Assembly: GCA_964510225.1 (NCBI GenBank)
Contig: CAZEAN010000019.1
Coordinates: 1 to 60,657 of the forward strand
Length of the DNA: 60,657 nucleotides
Direction of reading: 5' to 3'
Source of the DNA: CAZEAN01 sp964510225
GTDB taxonomy: Bacteria; Planctomycetota; Planctomycetia; Isosphaerales; Isosphaeraceae
Positions 45,461 through 54,940 of the stretch are shown here, one piece after another. Position 1 is the stretch's first letter. Each line of letters opens with the position of its first letter. A program made the position numbers and the translations under genes. The notes beneath the pieces were generated by a model. The model saw nothing but the letters and a program-made list of their open reading frames with translations, was not told the origin of the DNA and did not search any database.

Positions 45461-46250
45461 TTAATCCGGTGAATCAGGATCGATCCCTGCAGCTCGGAGC
45501 AGCGCTGCCAATCGCTCAGCGCGGCGTCGTTCTCGTTCGCTCTGGAGTTGAGCTTCGTCAGCTTGGTGCTTTTCATGCTCGGCTCGGAGCCGTTCTTGCT
45601 CGGCTCGGAGCCGCTCTTGCTCAGCTTGGAGTTGGGGCATCACGGGTTTGAGTCTGCGCTGCCTCACGGCCTTGGATCACCTCGAGCATCGGTTCGAACG
45701 CACGGCCGTCGGGGGCAAGCATCACTAAATCAGTCCCCTCAAGACCGAAGTGGACCCCTAACCGTGGACTCAGCCAACCGACCATCTCGGGAATTGGCTC
45801 TAACTGTCCGCGTTCCACGTTCCGTAGATACCCTTCCAAGGTCCCATGATCCGGATCATAGATGTAATATTCCTCCACTCCATAACGATCGTAAAAGTTA
45901 AGCTTGTTGGCCATTCCCTCAGCGGTGTTTCGGGGCGAGAGGACTTCGATGACGACCTACGGGGCGATTCCTTCTTCCCGATGCTGGATGTAAGAGCCTC
46001 GATGACCCTTGGGCCTGCCGAAGACGACCATCGTTTCCGGAGCTGCCCGCGTCTTGATGTCCCCTTCGACCGGATACCAGAGGAGGTCACCGGCGACGAA
46101 GACATCGTCGCGATCGACGAATAACGCTTCGATCCCGAATTTGATGGTGGTGATCCATTCGAACGGGAGAGTGTTCTCCGGCATCGGTTGACCATCACTT
46201 GTCGGGTAGTCAATCGACGTCAAGAATGTGGTCGAGTTTGGTCGGGGCAA
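45461..46250 (-). pseudogene. Uma2-family (DUF820) endonuclease-like gene, broken
   Basis: The N-terminal part (46250 to 45960) reads like a Uma2 protein: DYPTSDGQPMPEN, VAGDLLWYPVEGD, MVVFGRPKGHRGSYIQ, EEGIAP. A TAG stop follows at 45959-45957. The same frame continues VVIEVLSPRNTAEG, KLNFYDRYGVEEYYIYDP, so the stop falls just inside the family's conserved catalytic segment (P-x-VxEVLSP). A second lesion, a frameshift between about 45680 and 45621, moves the coding potential into another frame. That frame encodes the usual C-terminal Glu/Arg-rich coiled coil and LRAAGIDPDS. With two independent defects it is most likely a decaying gene. Uma2 proteins are very numerous in planctomycetes and have a restriction-endonuclease-like fold; their role is not known. 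Confidence 0.75.
45577..45639 (-). repeat. 21-bp tandem repeat encoding coiled-coil heptads
   Basis: Two copies of a 21-bp unit (45577-45597 and 45598-45618, 20 of 21 bases identical) and a third degenerate copy. On the minus strand they encode repeats of AEQERLR in the C-terminal coiled coil of the broken Uma2 gene. Confidence 0.7.
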
Positions 46251-46365
46251 CGATCGCCCCCACGCTTCGATTCACGTCGACCTCTCGCTGGAGTTAAGGG
46301 TGAGCAATCTGAGGACCGTCCCCTCCTCCAGAGAACATCTCGCTGTTCAGAGACCTGAATGATGG

Positions 46366-47754
46366 TCAGATATGGACTGATTCGCCGAGTCCCTGGCCGG
46401 CAGCTTCCATGATCGCTTCGGAGAAAGTCGGGTGCGGGTGCATCGCGTGGAGGATTTCTTCTTCAGTGGCCTCAAGCTTCCGCGCCATCACCAACTCGGC
46501 GATCATTTCGGTGGCGTTGGATCCAATGATATGAGCGCCGAGTAACTCACCGGTCTTTTTGTCAAAGAGAAGCTTGACGAATCCTTCAGGTTCATCGGCT
46601 GCAACGGCCCGACCGCTCGCCATAAATGGGAATTTCCCAACCCGGACGTCATAGCCAGCCTCGCGGGCCTTGGCTTCGGTCAACCCCACGCTGGCGACAC
46701 CCGGATCGGTGTAGGTACAACCTGGAACGTTATCGTAGTCGACGGTTCGTTCGGAGACGCCGCAGATCCGTTCGACACAGCAGATTGCTTCGTGATGAGC
46801 GACGTGAGCGAGCCAGGGCGGGCCGTTGACGTCGCCGATTGCATAGATGTTCGGGACCGAGGTGACAAATCCAGCATCCGGGTTGGCTTTGATGTGATCC
46901 TTGAAGGTCTCGATCTTGACCTTGTTTGGATCCCAGAGCCCCTCAATGTTCCCGGTGACGCCGACGGCCACTAAGAGCTTTTCGGCTTCAATCGACTGTG
47001 ATCCCTTGGGGCCTTCGAGTGTCGCTCGGATCCCTTCAGCAGTCTTCTCGACCTTGGTTGTTTTCGTTTGAGTCAGAACCTTGATCCCCCGCGCTTCGAA
47101 GCTTTTGCGGAGGGCAACCGAGACCTCTTGATCTTCGATCGGTAGGAGCCGGTCGACCATCTCAACGATGGTCACTTCGGTACCGATCGCATTGTAGAAG
47201 TAAGCAAATTCACAACCGATCGCGCCGGCACCGATAATCAAGAGTGACTTCGGTTGCTGCTCGGGAACCATCGCTTCCTTGTAAGAAACGATGGTCGTGC
47301 CGTCGAATTTGACCCCTGGAAGTTCCCGAGGACGTGTCCCCGTGGCGATGATAATCTTGTCGGCGGTCACCTTCTCCGAACCGACTTGGACGGTGTGCGG
47401 ATCAAGGATTTTCGCCTCGCCAGCCTTGTGGCTGACCTTATACTTCCGAAAGAGCCCTTCGATGCCACGATTCATCTTGGTCGTAACATCGCGGCTCCGC
47501 TGGATCATCTTAGAGAAATCCCAGGCGGCTTGGCCTTTCCAACCGAAAGACTCGCCATGCCGATCAATCACTTCGACCAAGTGTGCATTGGTCAAGAGAG
47601 CTTTGGTTGGGATGCATCCCCAGTTCAGGCAGATCCCTCCGAGCTTGTCTTTCTCCACACAGAGGACTTTTTTGCCAAGCTGTGCGGCGCGGATTGCCCC
47701 GGCATAACCGGCGGGGCCGCCGCCAATCATCAGAATATCGAAATCGTAGGCCAT
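46366..47754 (-). CDS. lpdA: Dihydrolipoyl dehydrogenase (E3)
   Basis: A 462-residue flavoprotein with FAD motif GGGPAGYAGA, the redox-active disulfide Cys42/Cys47 (GGICLNWGCIPTK), NAD motif GAGAIGCEFAYF, AIGDVNGPPWLAHVA, and the C-terminal His-Glu active-site pair in HPHPTFSEAI. It reoxidises dihydrolipoamide of the pyruvate (and possibly other 2-oxoacid) dehydrogenase complex, passing electrons to NAD+. Unlike the transhydrogenase-type protein at 597-2012, both catalytic cysteines are present. It is the last gene of the PDH block, 61 bp after the E2 gene. Confidence 0.95.
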   Translation of the reverse strand: MAYDFDILMIGGGPAGYAGAIRAAQLGKKVLCVEKDKLGGICLNWGCIPTKALLTNAHLVEVIDRHGESFGWKGQAAWDFSKMIQRSRDVTTKMNRGIEGLFRKYKVSHKAGEAKILDPHTVQVGSEKVTADKIIIATGTRPRELPGVKFDGTTIVSYKEAMVPEQQPKSLLIIGAGAIGCEFAYFYNAIGTEVTIVEMVDRLLPIEDQEVSVALRKSFEARGIKVLTQTKTTKVEKTAEGIRATLEGPKGSQSIEAEKLLVAVGVTGNIEGLWDPNKVKIETFKDHIKANPDAGFVTSVPNIYAIGDVNGPPWLAHVAHHEAICCVERICGVSERTVDYDNVPGCTYTDPGVASVGLTEAKAREAGYDVRVGKFPFMASGRAVAADEPEGFVKLLFDKKTGELLGAHIIGSNATEMIAELVMARKLEATEEEILHAMHPHPTFSEAIMEAAGQGLGESVHI

Positions 47755-47815
47755 TGAGTAAGGTCTCGGTCCGACGGATGTTAAATTTGAGGATTGTAGA
47801 GCTGTTCGGTATCGC

Positions 47816-49114
47816 TTAGAGCAACATCGAGGCAGGTTCTTCGAGAAAGCCCTTCAGTGTCCGGATGAACTCGGCCGCTGTAGCACCGTCGACGGCGCGG
47901 TGATCACCGGTCAGCGTGATGGTCATCACATGCCCAACCGCGAGTTGGCCGTTCTCAACGACGGGCCGTTGTTCGGTTGCGCCAACAGCGAGGATCCCTG
48001 CCTCAGGGGTGTTCAGGATGGCGTCGAATTGCTTGATCCCGTACATCCCGAGATTGCTGATGGTGAAGGTTGATCCCATCATTTGCTCAGGCTTCAGGGT
48101 GTTGCTTCGGGCAGCCTCAGCAATCGCCTTCGTACCTTGGCGGATCTCCACGAGGCCGAGTTGATCCGCGTTTGCGAGGACGGGGACAATGAGGCCACCG
48201 TCAAGGGCCACCGCAATTCCGATGTTGATCGGACCGTGGAGGACCATCGCATCTTCCTCGAACGAGGAGTTCATCTCCGGATGTTCCCGGAGTGCGAGCG
48301 CGACGGCCTTGGTAATAAAGTCACCGACAGAGAGCTTGATTTCGCGTTTAGCGAGTTGGGCATTGAGCCGCTCTCGGATTGCCAGAACCTGATCCATCCG
48401 GACGTCGACTGTGGCGTGGATCTCCGGAGCGGTCTGTTTTGATTGCAGCATCCGCTTCGCGATCGTCTTCCGCATCGGCGAGTGTGGAATCCGCTTCGTT
48501 TCGCGGATCGGACCGCGGAGGCTCGGTGCTGCCGGAGCAGTCCCCGCTGCGCCTCGGTTCTCGAGGAAGTTCTCAACGTCTCGGCGGATGATCCGGCCGT
48601 TTGGTCCGCTCCCCGAGATCAAGCTGAGGTCGATTCCTTCTAACTTAGCGATCCGTCGTGCCAAGGGGCTTGAGCGGATCCGACCACCAGGAGCCGGAGC
48701 CGGGGCGATCGTTGCTGTGGCCGTGCTCTGCTGTCCATTCGTGCCATTGGAGGTGGTGTGATCACTGGTAGCGCTTGCTGACTGAACCGCAGCAACTGGG
48801 GGAGCTGATTGGGTTGATGCCGCAGATGTTGCCCCGCTGCCTTGCATCGACGCTGCGATTTCAGAGGGAACTTCCCCTTTCTTGGCGAGCACGAGGACCC
48901 GTTGACCAAGTTCGATGTCAGCCCCTTCCTCGACATCCAGAAGGGCGACGATTCCTTCGTCGAAGGCTTCCATCGGCATGGTCGCCTTGTCGGTCTGGAC
49001 TTCGGCGAGGACGTCACCTTCCCGGACCTGATCGCCGACCTTGACGTTCCACTTGACGAGCTGTCCGCTTTCCATCGTCGGACTGAGTTTGGCCAGGTTT
49101 ACTTCAATCGGCAC
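47816..49114 (-). CDS. pdhC: Pyruvate dehydrogenase E2 (dihydrolipoamide acetyltransferase)
   Basis: A 432-residue E2 with a single lipoyl domain at residues 1-80, whose lipoyl Lys is in TDKATMPMEA. An Ala/Thr/Gln-rich linker is followed by a peripheral subunit-binding domain near 150-190 (SSPLARRIAKLEGIDLSLI, GRIIRRDVENFL) and the catalytic domain. The latter ends with DHRAVDGATAAEF, the HxxxDG active site. It transfers the acetyl group to CoA and forms the core of the complex. Encoded between E1 beta and E3. The lipoyl-domain start MPIEVNLAKLSPTM fits ATG 49114. Confidence 0.93.
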   Translation of the reverse strand: MPIEVNLAKLSPTMESGQLVKWNVKVGDQVREGDVLAEVQTDKATMPMEAFDEGIVALLDVEEGADIELGQRVLVLAKKGEVPSEIAASMQGSGATSAASTQSAPPVAAVQSASATSDHTTSNGTNGQQSTATATIAPAPAPGGRIRSSPLARRIAKLEGIDLSLISGSGPNGRIIRRDVENFLENRGAAGTAPAAPSLRGPIRETKRIPHSPMRKTIAKRMLQSKQTAPEIHATVDVRMDQVLAIRERLNAQLAKREIKLSVGDFITKAVALALREHPEMNSSFEEDAMVLHGPINIGIAVALDGGLIVPVLANADQLGLVEIRQGTKAIAEAARSNTLKPEQMMGSTFTISNLGMYGIKQFDAILNTPEAGILAVGATEQRPVVENGQLAVGHVMTITLTGDHRAVDGATAAEFIRTLKGFLEEPASMLL

Positions 49115-49443
49115 GGGTTCGGTCTCCGGATGGGTCGGGCTCGCAGGGTGTTCCTAGAGGGCTCTCGGCTTGAGGGGAGAATGCTCTCGCTCACGGCTTC
49201 TGTATCCGACCTGCCATCGGTGATACCTTGGCGTCGAGACGAGCAACAACCGCTCCTCAGGACGATCGGGTGCATCTCAACAGGGAAGTAGGACTCAAAG
49301 GGATCGGGGATCGATGGCCGGACGGTGGTCGACTTCAGAGTAGCCAGGAATAGAGGGCCAGGAAGATAGATGAACGGAACGTCTGAGAGACCCTCCACAA
49401 CAGACGCCTTGGCGATTTCAGAAGTCGTCTACTTGGCCTCATT
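49115..49443. other. Gap between E1 beta and E2 genes
   Basis: 329 bp, longer than expected inside a tight operon. A 99-codon minus-strand frame is present but looks like no protein. No strong hairpin was seen. It may contain an additional promoter for E2 and E3. Confidence 0.35.
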
Positions 49444-50424
49444 TCAACGGTAGGTTACCCGTTCGACGGCTTCGATGACCCGCTCAACGCTCGGAAGGAT
49501 ATCGAGTTCGAGTTGCCGGTTGTAAGGAATCGGGGCGTCTTTAGCAGCGACCCGCTCGATCGGAGCATCAAGTTCATCAAAGGCAGCGCGGTAGACCCGG
49601 TCGGCAACGCCGGCACCGAGGCCACAGTAATACCAATCCTCTTCGACGATCACAGCGCGGTTGGTCTTGGCGACCGAGCTGAGGATCGTGTCCATATCAA
49701 GCGGTCGGAGGGTCCGAAGGTCAACTACCTCAACGTCGATCCCTTTCTCGGCGAGTTGTTCGGCAGCACTGAGCGAAGTTAAGACCGACCGAGAGTAGGT
49801 CAAGATGGTCACATCGGATCCGGGACGCTTGATATCCGCCTGCCCGATCGGAATCAGGAAGTCGTGATCTTCGGGGACTTCTCCCTTGTTCCCCAGAAGA
49901 TTTTCATGCTCGATGAAGATCACGGGGTCATCATCACGGATCGCAGTCTTCAACATTCCCTTGGCGTCGGCCGGAGTGGCGGGCATCATCACTTTGAGAC
50001 CGGGGAAGTGGCAGTAGAGTGCCTCAGGGCGATGGGAGTGGGTAGCACCCAGGTTCCCGGCGATCCCGGAATTCCCTCGGAACACAATCGGAAGGTTGAA
50101 CTGGCCACCGCTCATATAGCGGATGTTGGTGGCGTTGTTCACAAGTTGATCGAAGGCCACGTAGCTGAAGCTAAAGGTCATGAACTCAATAATCGGCCTG
50201 AGGCCGACCATCGCCGCCCCCAGTCCGATCCCCGCGAAACCGTTCTCAGAGATCGGCGAATCAACGATCCGGCGATCGCCGTAACGGTCGAGCATCCCTT
50301 GGGAGACTTTGTATGCACCATTGTATTCAGCGACTTCCTCACCCATGAGGAACACGCGGTCGTCCCGCTCAATCTCCTCGGACATCGCCTGATTCAAGGC
50401 TTCGCGATATTGCAGGACGGCCAT
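49444..50424 (-). CDS. pdhB: Pyruvate dehydrogenase E1 component, beta subunit
   Basis: A 326-residue E1 beta subunit. Family features are YREALNQAMSEEIERD, FLMGEEVAEYNGAYKVSQG, DSPISENGFAGIGLGAAM, EFMTFSFSYVAFDQLVNNA, the conserved SHRPEALYCHFPGLKV and the transketolase C-terminal domain (DLRTLRPLDMDTI). Together with E1 alpha it forms the thiamine-diphosphate heterotetramer that decarboxylates pyruvate. It lies 423 bp after E1 alpha on the same strand. A branched-chain or acetoin dehydrogenase is conceivable from sequence, but the neighbouring genes favour PDH. Confidence 0.92.
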   Translation of the reverse strand: MAVLQYREALNQAMSEEIERDDRVFLMGEEVAEYNGAYKVSQGMLDRYGDRRIVDSPISENGFAGIGLGAAMVGLRPIIEFMTFSFSYVAFDQLVNNATNIRYMSGGQFNLPIVFRGNSGIAGNLGATHSHRPEALYCHFPGLKVMMPATPADAKGMLKTAIRDDDPVIFIEHENLLGNKGEVPEDHDFLIPIGQADIKRPGSDVTILTYSRSVLTSLSAAEQLAEKGIDVEVVDLRTLRPLDMDTILSSVAKTNRAVIVEEDWYYCGLGAGVADRVYRAAFDELDAPIERVAAKDAPIPYNRQLELDILPSVERVIEAVERVTYR

Positions 50425-50847
50425 GGGACTTGATGCTCTCCTCGGGATGTTGGGATCGGGTGTGGTCAGTGGTTTGGGCGATGGTCAGTGAGTTTTTGAA
50501 TCAGTTTACTGAAATCGAGTCAGTATCGATCTTTGAGAATTTGGAGCAACTCGGGAGTCACTCCCATTTCAAGCCGAATAGGTTAATGGCAGCGAAATCT
50601 AAGCCCTGATTCTGGAACTTCTATGGATCACTCTGATCGCAGGAGTCGCTGAGCTTTGATCGGCCGGCCAGGTTCTGATGAATGCCCTGTACCGAGCGGA
50701 TCTCGGCGAGGATCGCAACAAAGGCCCAGATGATTTGATCGGAGCACACGGCGGTCTCGTTCCGGAACCGCTCAGGGGGCTCACCGATCCAATGTCGATC
50801 GGTGCCCCGTGAGCACCGATCGATCTTACGCAGACCTTGAGCCGTTC
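50425..50847. other. Gap between E1 alpha and E1 beta genes
   Basis: 423 bp with no supported gene. It contains the hairpin at 50797-50823 near the E1 alpha stop, and a short frame (50599-50784) of unlikely composition. Confidence 0.35.
50797..50823 (-). terminator. Perfect 10-bp hairpin after E1 alpha gene
   Basis: CGATCGGTGC and its exact complement are separated by a 7-nt loop, 25 bp beyond the E1 alpha stop. No T tract follows on the minus strand, so it may attenuate or stabilise the mRNA rather than fully terminate it. Confidence 0.45.
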
Positions 50848-51858
50848 TTATTCCTGAGGAATATGGGGGCTTAAGGTGATATCAGTGTAGATTTCGTCGA
50901 GTTCCGGTTGCGGTGATTCTTCGGCAAACTGAATCGCGGCGTCGATCTCATCCTTTACTTCTTCCTGCATGCGCTCGATCGTCTCGTCATCGATCCAGCC
51001 GCGTTCACGGAGCGTCACTTCGTAGAGCGAAATCGGGTCGCGTTCTTTTGCCTTCTCCAGCTCATCCTTGGTGCGATACTTCATCGGGTCACTCATCGAG
51101 TGGCCCCGATATCGATAGGTCTTCGCTTCGATGAAGGTCGGTCCCTCACCAGCACGGGCTCGATTTGCGGCTTCGAGGACGACTTCTGCCATGGTCTCGA
51201 CTTCGTTGGCATCAACGTGGACACCGGGGAAGCCATAAGGAGGACCGCCCCGTTGCGTGAGGTCGAGGATCGCCGAGTGGCGGTGAAGATGGGTCCCCAT
51301 CGACATCAGGTTGTTTTCAACAACAAAGATAACCGGGAGCTTCCAGAGCCCCGCCATGTTGAAGGCTTCGTGGAGAGCACCTTGGTCCATCGCGCCGTCG
51401 CCGAAGAAGCAGATGCAGACTTGATCACCACCTCGGTATTTAATGGCGTAGGCGATTCCGGTAGCCAAGGGGATGTGGCTACCGACGATTGCGTGGCCAC
51501 CCATAAAATTCCGGTCAGCTTGGAAGAAGTGCATCGAGCCCCCCTTCCCCTTCGAGCAACCTGTTGACTTGCCGAGCATTTCGGCCATCGCGGCTTTCGG
51601 GTCCATCCCTCGAGCGATTGCGTGTCCGTGATCTCGGTAGGCCGTGATGACGTAATCGTCATCACGGAGGATGTTGATGGCACCTACGGCACATGCTTCT
51701 TGCCCACTGTAGAGGTGGCAGAAACCGCCGATCTTTTGGTTCTGGTAGAGCATTGCCGAGCGTTCTTCAAAGCGTCGGATGACCAGCATCTGGCGGAGCC
51801 AGTCCAGGGCCTGCTCTTGGCTGACGATGGGGGCGGCTACGGTCGGTGCTTGGGCCAT
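50848..51858 (-). CDS. pdhA: Pyruvate dehydrogenase E1 component, alpha subunit
   Basis: A 336-residue E1 alpha. The thiamine-diphosphate motif is GDGAMDQGALHEAFNMAGLW...VENN. Also present are GGFCHLYSGQEACAVG, TAYRDHGHAIARG, KGKGGSMHFF, and the phosphorylation-loop-like YRYRGHSMSDP. ATG 51858 has AGGAG nine nucleotides upstream and gives the family length (MAQAPTVAAPIVSQEQALDW). The frame is open a further 90 codons to a GTG at 52128, three bases from the aconitase stop, but that part has low-complexity, non-family sequence. The gene follows acnA on the same strand. Confidence 0.93.
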   Translation of the reverse strand: MAQAPTVAAPIVSQEQALDWLRQMLVIRRFEERSAMLYQNQKIGGFCHLYSGQEACAVGAINILRDDDYVITAYRDHGHAIARGMDPKAAMAEMLGKSTGCSKGKGGSMHFFQADRNFMGGHAIVGSHIPLATGIAYAIKYRGGDQVCICFFGDGAMDQGALHEAFNMAGLWKLPVIFVVENNLMSMGTHLHRHSAILDLTQRGGPPYGFPGVHVDANEVETMAEVVLEAANRARAGEGPTFIEAKTYRYRGHSMSDPMKYRTKDELEKAKERDPISLYEVTLRERGWIDDETIERMQEEVKDEIDAAIQFAEESPQPELDEIYTDITLSPHIPQE

Positions 51859-52130
51859 GAGGGCCGGCTCCTGCTCGTGGTCGAGGACGGGACGTCTCGG
51901 TTGAGAAAATCGGGCTGGGTTGGTCGGATTGCCATGACGGTCTATCGAAGAGTTCTGTGAGCGTCCAGCAGCGAACATCCCCCAGAGAGAACCGAGTTTA
52001 CTCCAAAACCCTTGGTGATTGCCAGATGGCGTCCTACCCACGGTGCTTTGACGACGGATAGAACCAACGGGTGGGACGACCTGGCGTTGAGGCGAAGACG
52101 CTTTCTCAGGATCATCGGGCTGATCCACGA

Positions 52131-54824
52131 TTAATGCCCCAACAATTGCCTCAGCACATAGTGAAGAATTCCACCATGGCGATAATAGTTGACTTCTTGA
52201 GGAGTGTCGATTCGGACCGTCACCTGGAACCGCTTTTTCTCTCCGTTAGGATCGGTTGCGGTTACCTGGAGGGATCGATCTTGCTGGAGGCCGCCTTCGA
52301 GCACCTGAACCAGCCCTTCAAAATCGAAGGTCTCCTCTCCGGTCAGGCCGAGCGACGCTACCGATTCACCTTCTTTGAACTGGAGCGGCAGAATCCCCAT
52401 CCCCACGAGATTGGAGCGATGGATCCGCTCGAAGCTCTCGGCGATCACTACCCGGACGCCGAGAAGCCGGGGACCTTTCGCGGCCCAGTCGCGGGAGGAT
52501 CCAGTTCCGTATTCTTTGCCCGCTAAGACAACCAGCGGAACGCCTGCGGCCCGATACTTCTCAGAGGCTTCGAAAATCGTCATTACCTCGCCATCAGGGA
52601 GGTAACTTGTCCATCCTCCTTCGGTTCCCGGAGCAAGTTGGTTTCGGAGTCGGACGTTCGCGAAGGTCCCCCGCATCATCACTTCATGGTTGCCCCGCCT
52701 GGAGCCGTACGAATTGAAGTCAGCCCTGGAAACGCCATGGTCGAGCAGGTACTTCCCGGCGGGGCTATCCGCTTTGATGGATCCAGCAGGCGAGATATGG
52801 TCGGTCGTCACACTATCACCGAGCAATGCAAGAACTCGGGCCTCTTGGATCGAGCCGATCGGCGCTGGATCGGCGGTCATTCCTTCAAAGTAGGGAGGGT
52901 TCTTGACGTAAGTTGAGCCCGGATCCCAGGTGTAGAGGTCGCCTTCGGGGACTGGCAACGACCGCCAACGATCGTCTCCCTTGAACACCTCACTATATTC
53001 GTTGATGAATTGCTCAGAGCTGATTGCGTCCATCATCGTGTCTTGAATCTCGGTCCGTGACGGCCAGATGTCTTTAAGGAAGACCGATTCGTCATCTTTT
53101 CCGGTTCCGAGTGGCTCATTCGACAGATCAAGATCAATTGTTCCAGCCAACGCGTAGGCCACGACCAGAGGGGGGGACGCGAGGTAATTCGCACGGACTT
53201 CGGAATTAATCCGGCCTTCAAAGTTCCGATTTCCGGAAAGGACGGAGACGGTCACCAGGTCTTGTTGCTGAATTGCCGAGGTGATTGCCTCGGGCAATGG
53301 CCCCGAGTTTCCAATGCAGGTCGTGCAACCATAGCCGACGGTCTGGAATCCGAGTTGGTCGAGATACTGGTCGAGCCCCGATTTCCGGAGGTAGTCGGTC
53401 ACGACTTTCGAACCCGGTGCGAGGCTCGTCTTCACCCAAGGCTTCTGGGTCAGGCCTTTCTCCACTGCTTTCTTCGCCAAGAGGCCCGCCGCGATCATCA
53501 CGGAAGGGTTCGACGTGTTGGTACAACTTGTAATCGCCGCGATGACGATGGATCCGTTGCCGAGGTGGCCGTTGCCGTTCGATGCACTGCTTCCGGTCTC
53601 CGGTGTATTCCGGCCTTGGAGCAAATCAGTGAGCGAGTCTTGAAATGACTGCTTCACTGATGTCAAGGCCACGCGATCCTGAGGACGTTTCGGCCCTGCG
53701 AGGCTCGGAACAACCGTCCCCATGTCGAGCTCAAGGGTCTCGGTATAGGTTGCTTCCGGCATTCCTGGGACTCGGAAAAGCCCTTGTTCCTTGCAATAGG
53801 CTTCAACGAGCGCGATTCGTTCAGGCGAACGACCACTCAGTTTGAGATAACGGAGCGTCTCGTCATCAACGGGGAAGATCCCACAGGTTGCCCCATATTC
53901 GGGGGCCATATTGGCGATCGTGGCACGATCCGCTAATGGAAGCCGATCAAGCCCTTCTCCAAAAAACTCAACGAACTTGCCGACGACCCCTTTCTGACGG
54001 AGCATCTGGGTGATCGTTAAAACAAGATCGGTTGCCGTGGCGCCTTCAGCAAGTTCTCCGAGAAGTCGGAAACCAACGACCTGCGGGACGAGCATCGAGA
54101 CGGGCTGGCCGAGCATTGCGGCCTCTGCCTCGATCCCACCGACTCCCCAACCTAATACCCCAAGACCGTTGATCATCGTCGTGTGACTGTCGGTCCCGAC
54201 GAGAGTGTCCGGATAGGCGACGGTCACTCCATCAATTTCGGCCTCGAAGACCACGCGAGCGAGGTGCTCAAGATTGACTTGATGAACGATCCCCGTTTCC
54301 GGAGGGACGACCTTGAAGTCACGGAAGGCGGTCTGACCCCAGCGCAAGAAGGTGTAACGCTCGCGATTTCGCTGGTATTCGAGTTCGGTATTACGGAAGA
54401 GAGCGGCTGAGGAGCCCGCTTCGTCAACCTGAACGGAATGATCGATCACCAGTTCGGCAGGTTGAAGCGGGTTGATCGCTTCTGCGGATCCGCCGAGTTT
54501 GTTCATCGCGTCGCGCATCGCGGCGAGATCAACAATGGCTGGAACTCCCGTGAAATCCTGCATCAAGACCCGGGCCGGTCGGAAAGCAATTTCACGGCTC
54601 GGTGCGGCGTTCGCCTCCCAACGTGCCAGGCCGAGGATGTCGTCCCCAGTAACGGTCTTACCATCTTCGGAGCGGAGGAGATTCTCGAGGAGGATCTTCA
54701 AGGCGAACGGGAGTTGGCTCGGATTGGCTCCGTGGTTCCCGAGGCGATCGAGACGATAGATCGTGATCGACCGACCATGGAGTGAAAGTGTCTCTCGACT
54801 TCCAAACGAATCAAGCGACGGCAT
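52131..54824 (-). CDS. acnA: Aconitate hydratase A
   Basis: An 897-residue aconitase that isomerises citrate to isocitrate. The [4Fe-4S] ligands are in AITSCTNTSNPSVM and GYGCTTCIGNSG. Early signatures are VLMQDFTGVPAIVDLAAMRD and TLVGTDSHTTMINGLGVLGWGVGG. The swivel domain has FNSYGSRRGNHEVMMRGTFAN, GKEYGTGSSRDWAAKGP and AESFERIHRSNLVGMGILP. Length fits AcnA/IRP-type enzymes. ATG 54824 was taken (GAGG ten nucleotides upstream) rather than the TTG two codons before. It lies directly upstream of the PDH genes, linking acetyl-CoA formation with the TCA cycle. Confidence 0.95.
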   Translation of the reverse strand: MPSLDSFGSRETLSLHGRSITIYRLDRLGNHGANPSQLPFALKILLENLLRSEDGKTVTGDDILGLARWEANAAPSREIAFRPARVLMQDFTGVPAIVDLAAMRDAMNKLGGSAEAINPLQPAELVIDHSVQVDEAGSSAALFRNTELEYQRNRERYTFLRWGQTAFRDFKVVPPETGIVHQVNLEHLARVVFEAEIDGVTVAYPDTLVGTDSHTTMINGLGVLGWGVGGIEAEAAMLGQPVSMLVPQVVGFRLLGELAEGATATDLVLTITQMLRQKGVVGKFVEFFGEGLDRLPLADRATIANMAPEYGATCGIFPVDDETLRYLKLSGRSPERIALVEAYCKEQGLFRVPGMPEATYTETLELDMGTVVPSLAGPKRPQDRVALTSVKQSFQDSLTDLLQGRNTPETGSSASNGNGHLGNGSIVIAAITSCTNTSNPSVMIAAGLLAKKAVEKGLTQKPWVKTSLAPGSKVVTDYLRKSGLDQYLDQLGFQTVGYGCTTCIGNSGPLPEAITSAIQQQDLVTVSVLSGNRNFEGRINSEVRANYLASPPLVVAYALAGTIDLDLSNEPLGTGKDDESVFLKDIWPSRTEIQDTMMDAISSEQFINEYSEVFKGDDRWRSLPVPEGDLYTWDPGSTYVKNPPYFEGMTADPAPIGSIQEARVLALLGDSVTTDHISPAGSIKADSPAGKYLLDHGVSRADFNSYGSRRGNHEVMMRGTFANVRLRNQLAPGTEGGWTSYLPDGEVMTIFEASEKYRAAGVPLVVLAGKEYGTGSSRDWAAKGPRLLGVRVVIAESFERIHRSNLVGMGILPLQFKEGESVASLGLTGEETFDFEGLVQVLEGGLQQDRSLQVTATDPNGEKKRFQVTVRIDTPQEVNYYRHGGILHYVLRQLLGH

Positions 54825-54940
54825 GATCAACGTACCTCGGGCGTCATGTCGGACTTCAAGGAGAACAGTGAGGGGAGGTCTTGTGATTTACTCTTGTTTC
54901 TTCCAAATTCTAACGGATCTGGCGACTCATCTCAAAGACT

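Noticed and set aside
45577..45639. Short tandem repeat considered as CRISPR-like
   Set aside because: Units are adjacent without spacers and encode coiled-coil heptads of the Uma2 C-terminus.
23414..46250. Alternative genetic code with TAA/TAG read as Gln
   Set aside because: TAA and TAG terminate many intact genes in the window at family-typical lengths, so complete reassignment is not possible; only occasional suppression remains open.
51859..52128. 90-codon open extension upstream of E1 alpha
   Set aside because: Sequence is low-complexity and not part of E1 alpha proteins; AGGAG precedes the ATG at 51858. Probably the 5' leader and promoter.
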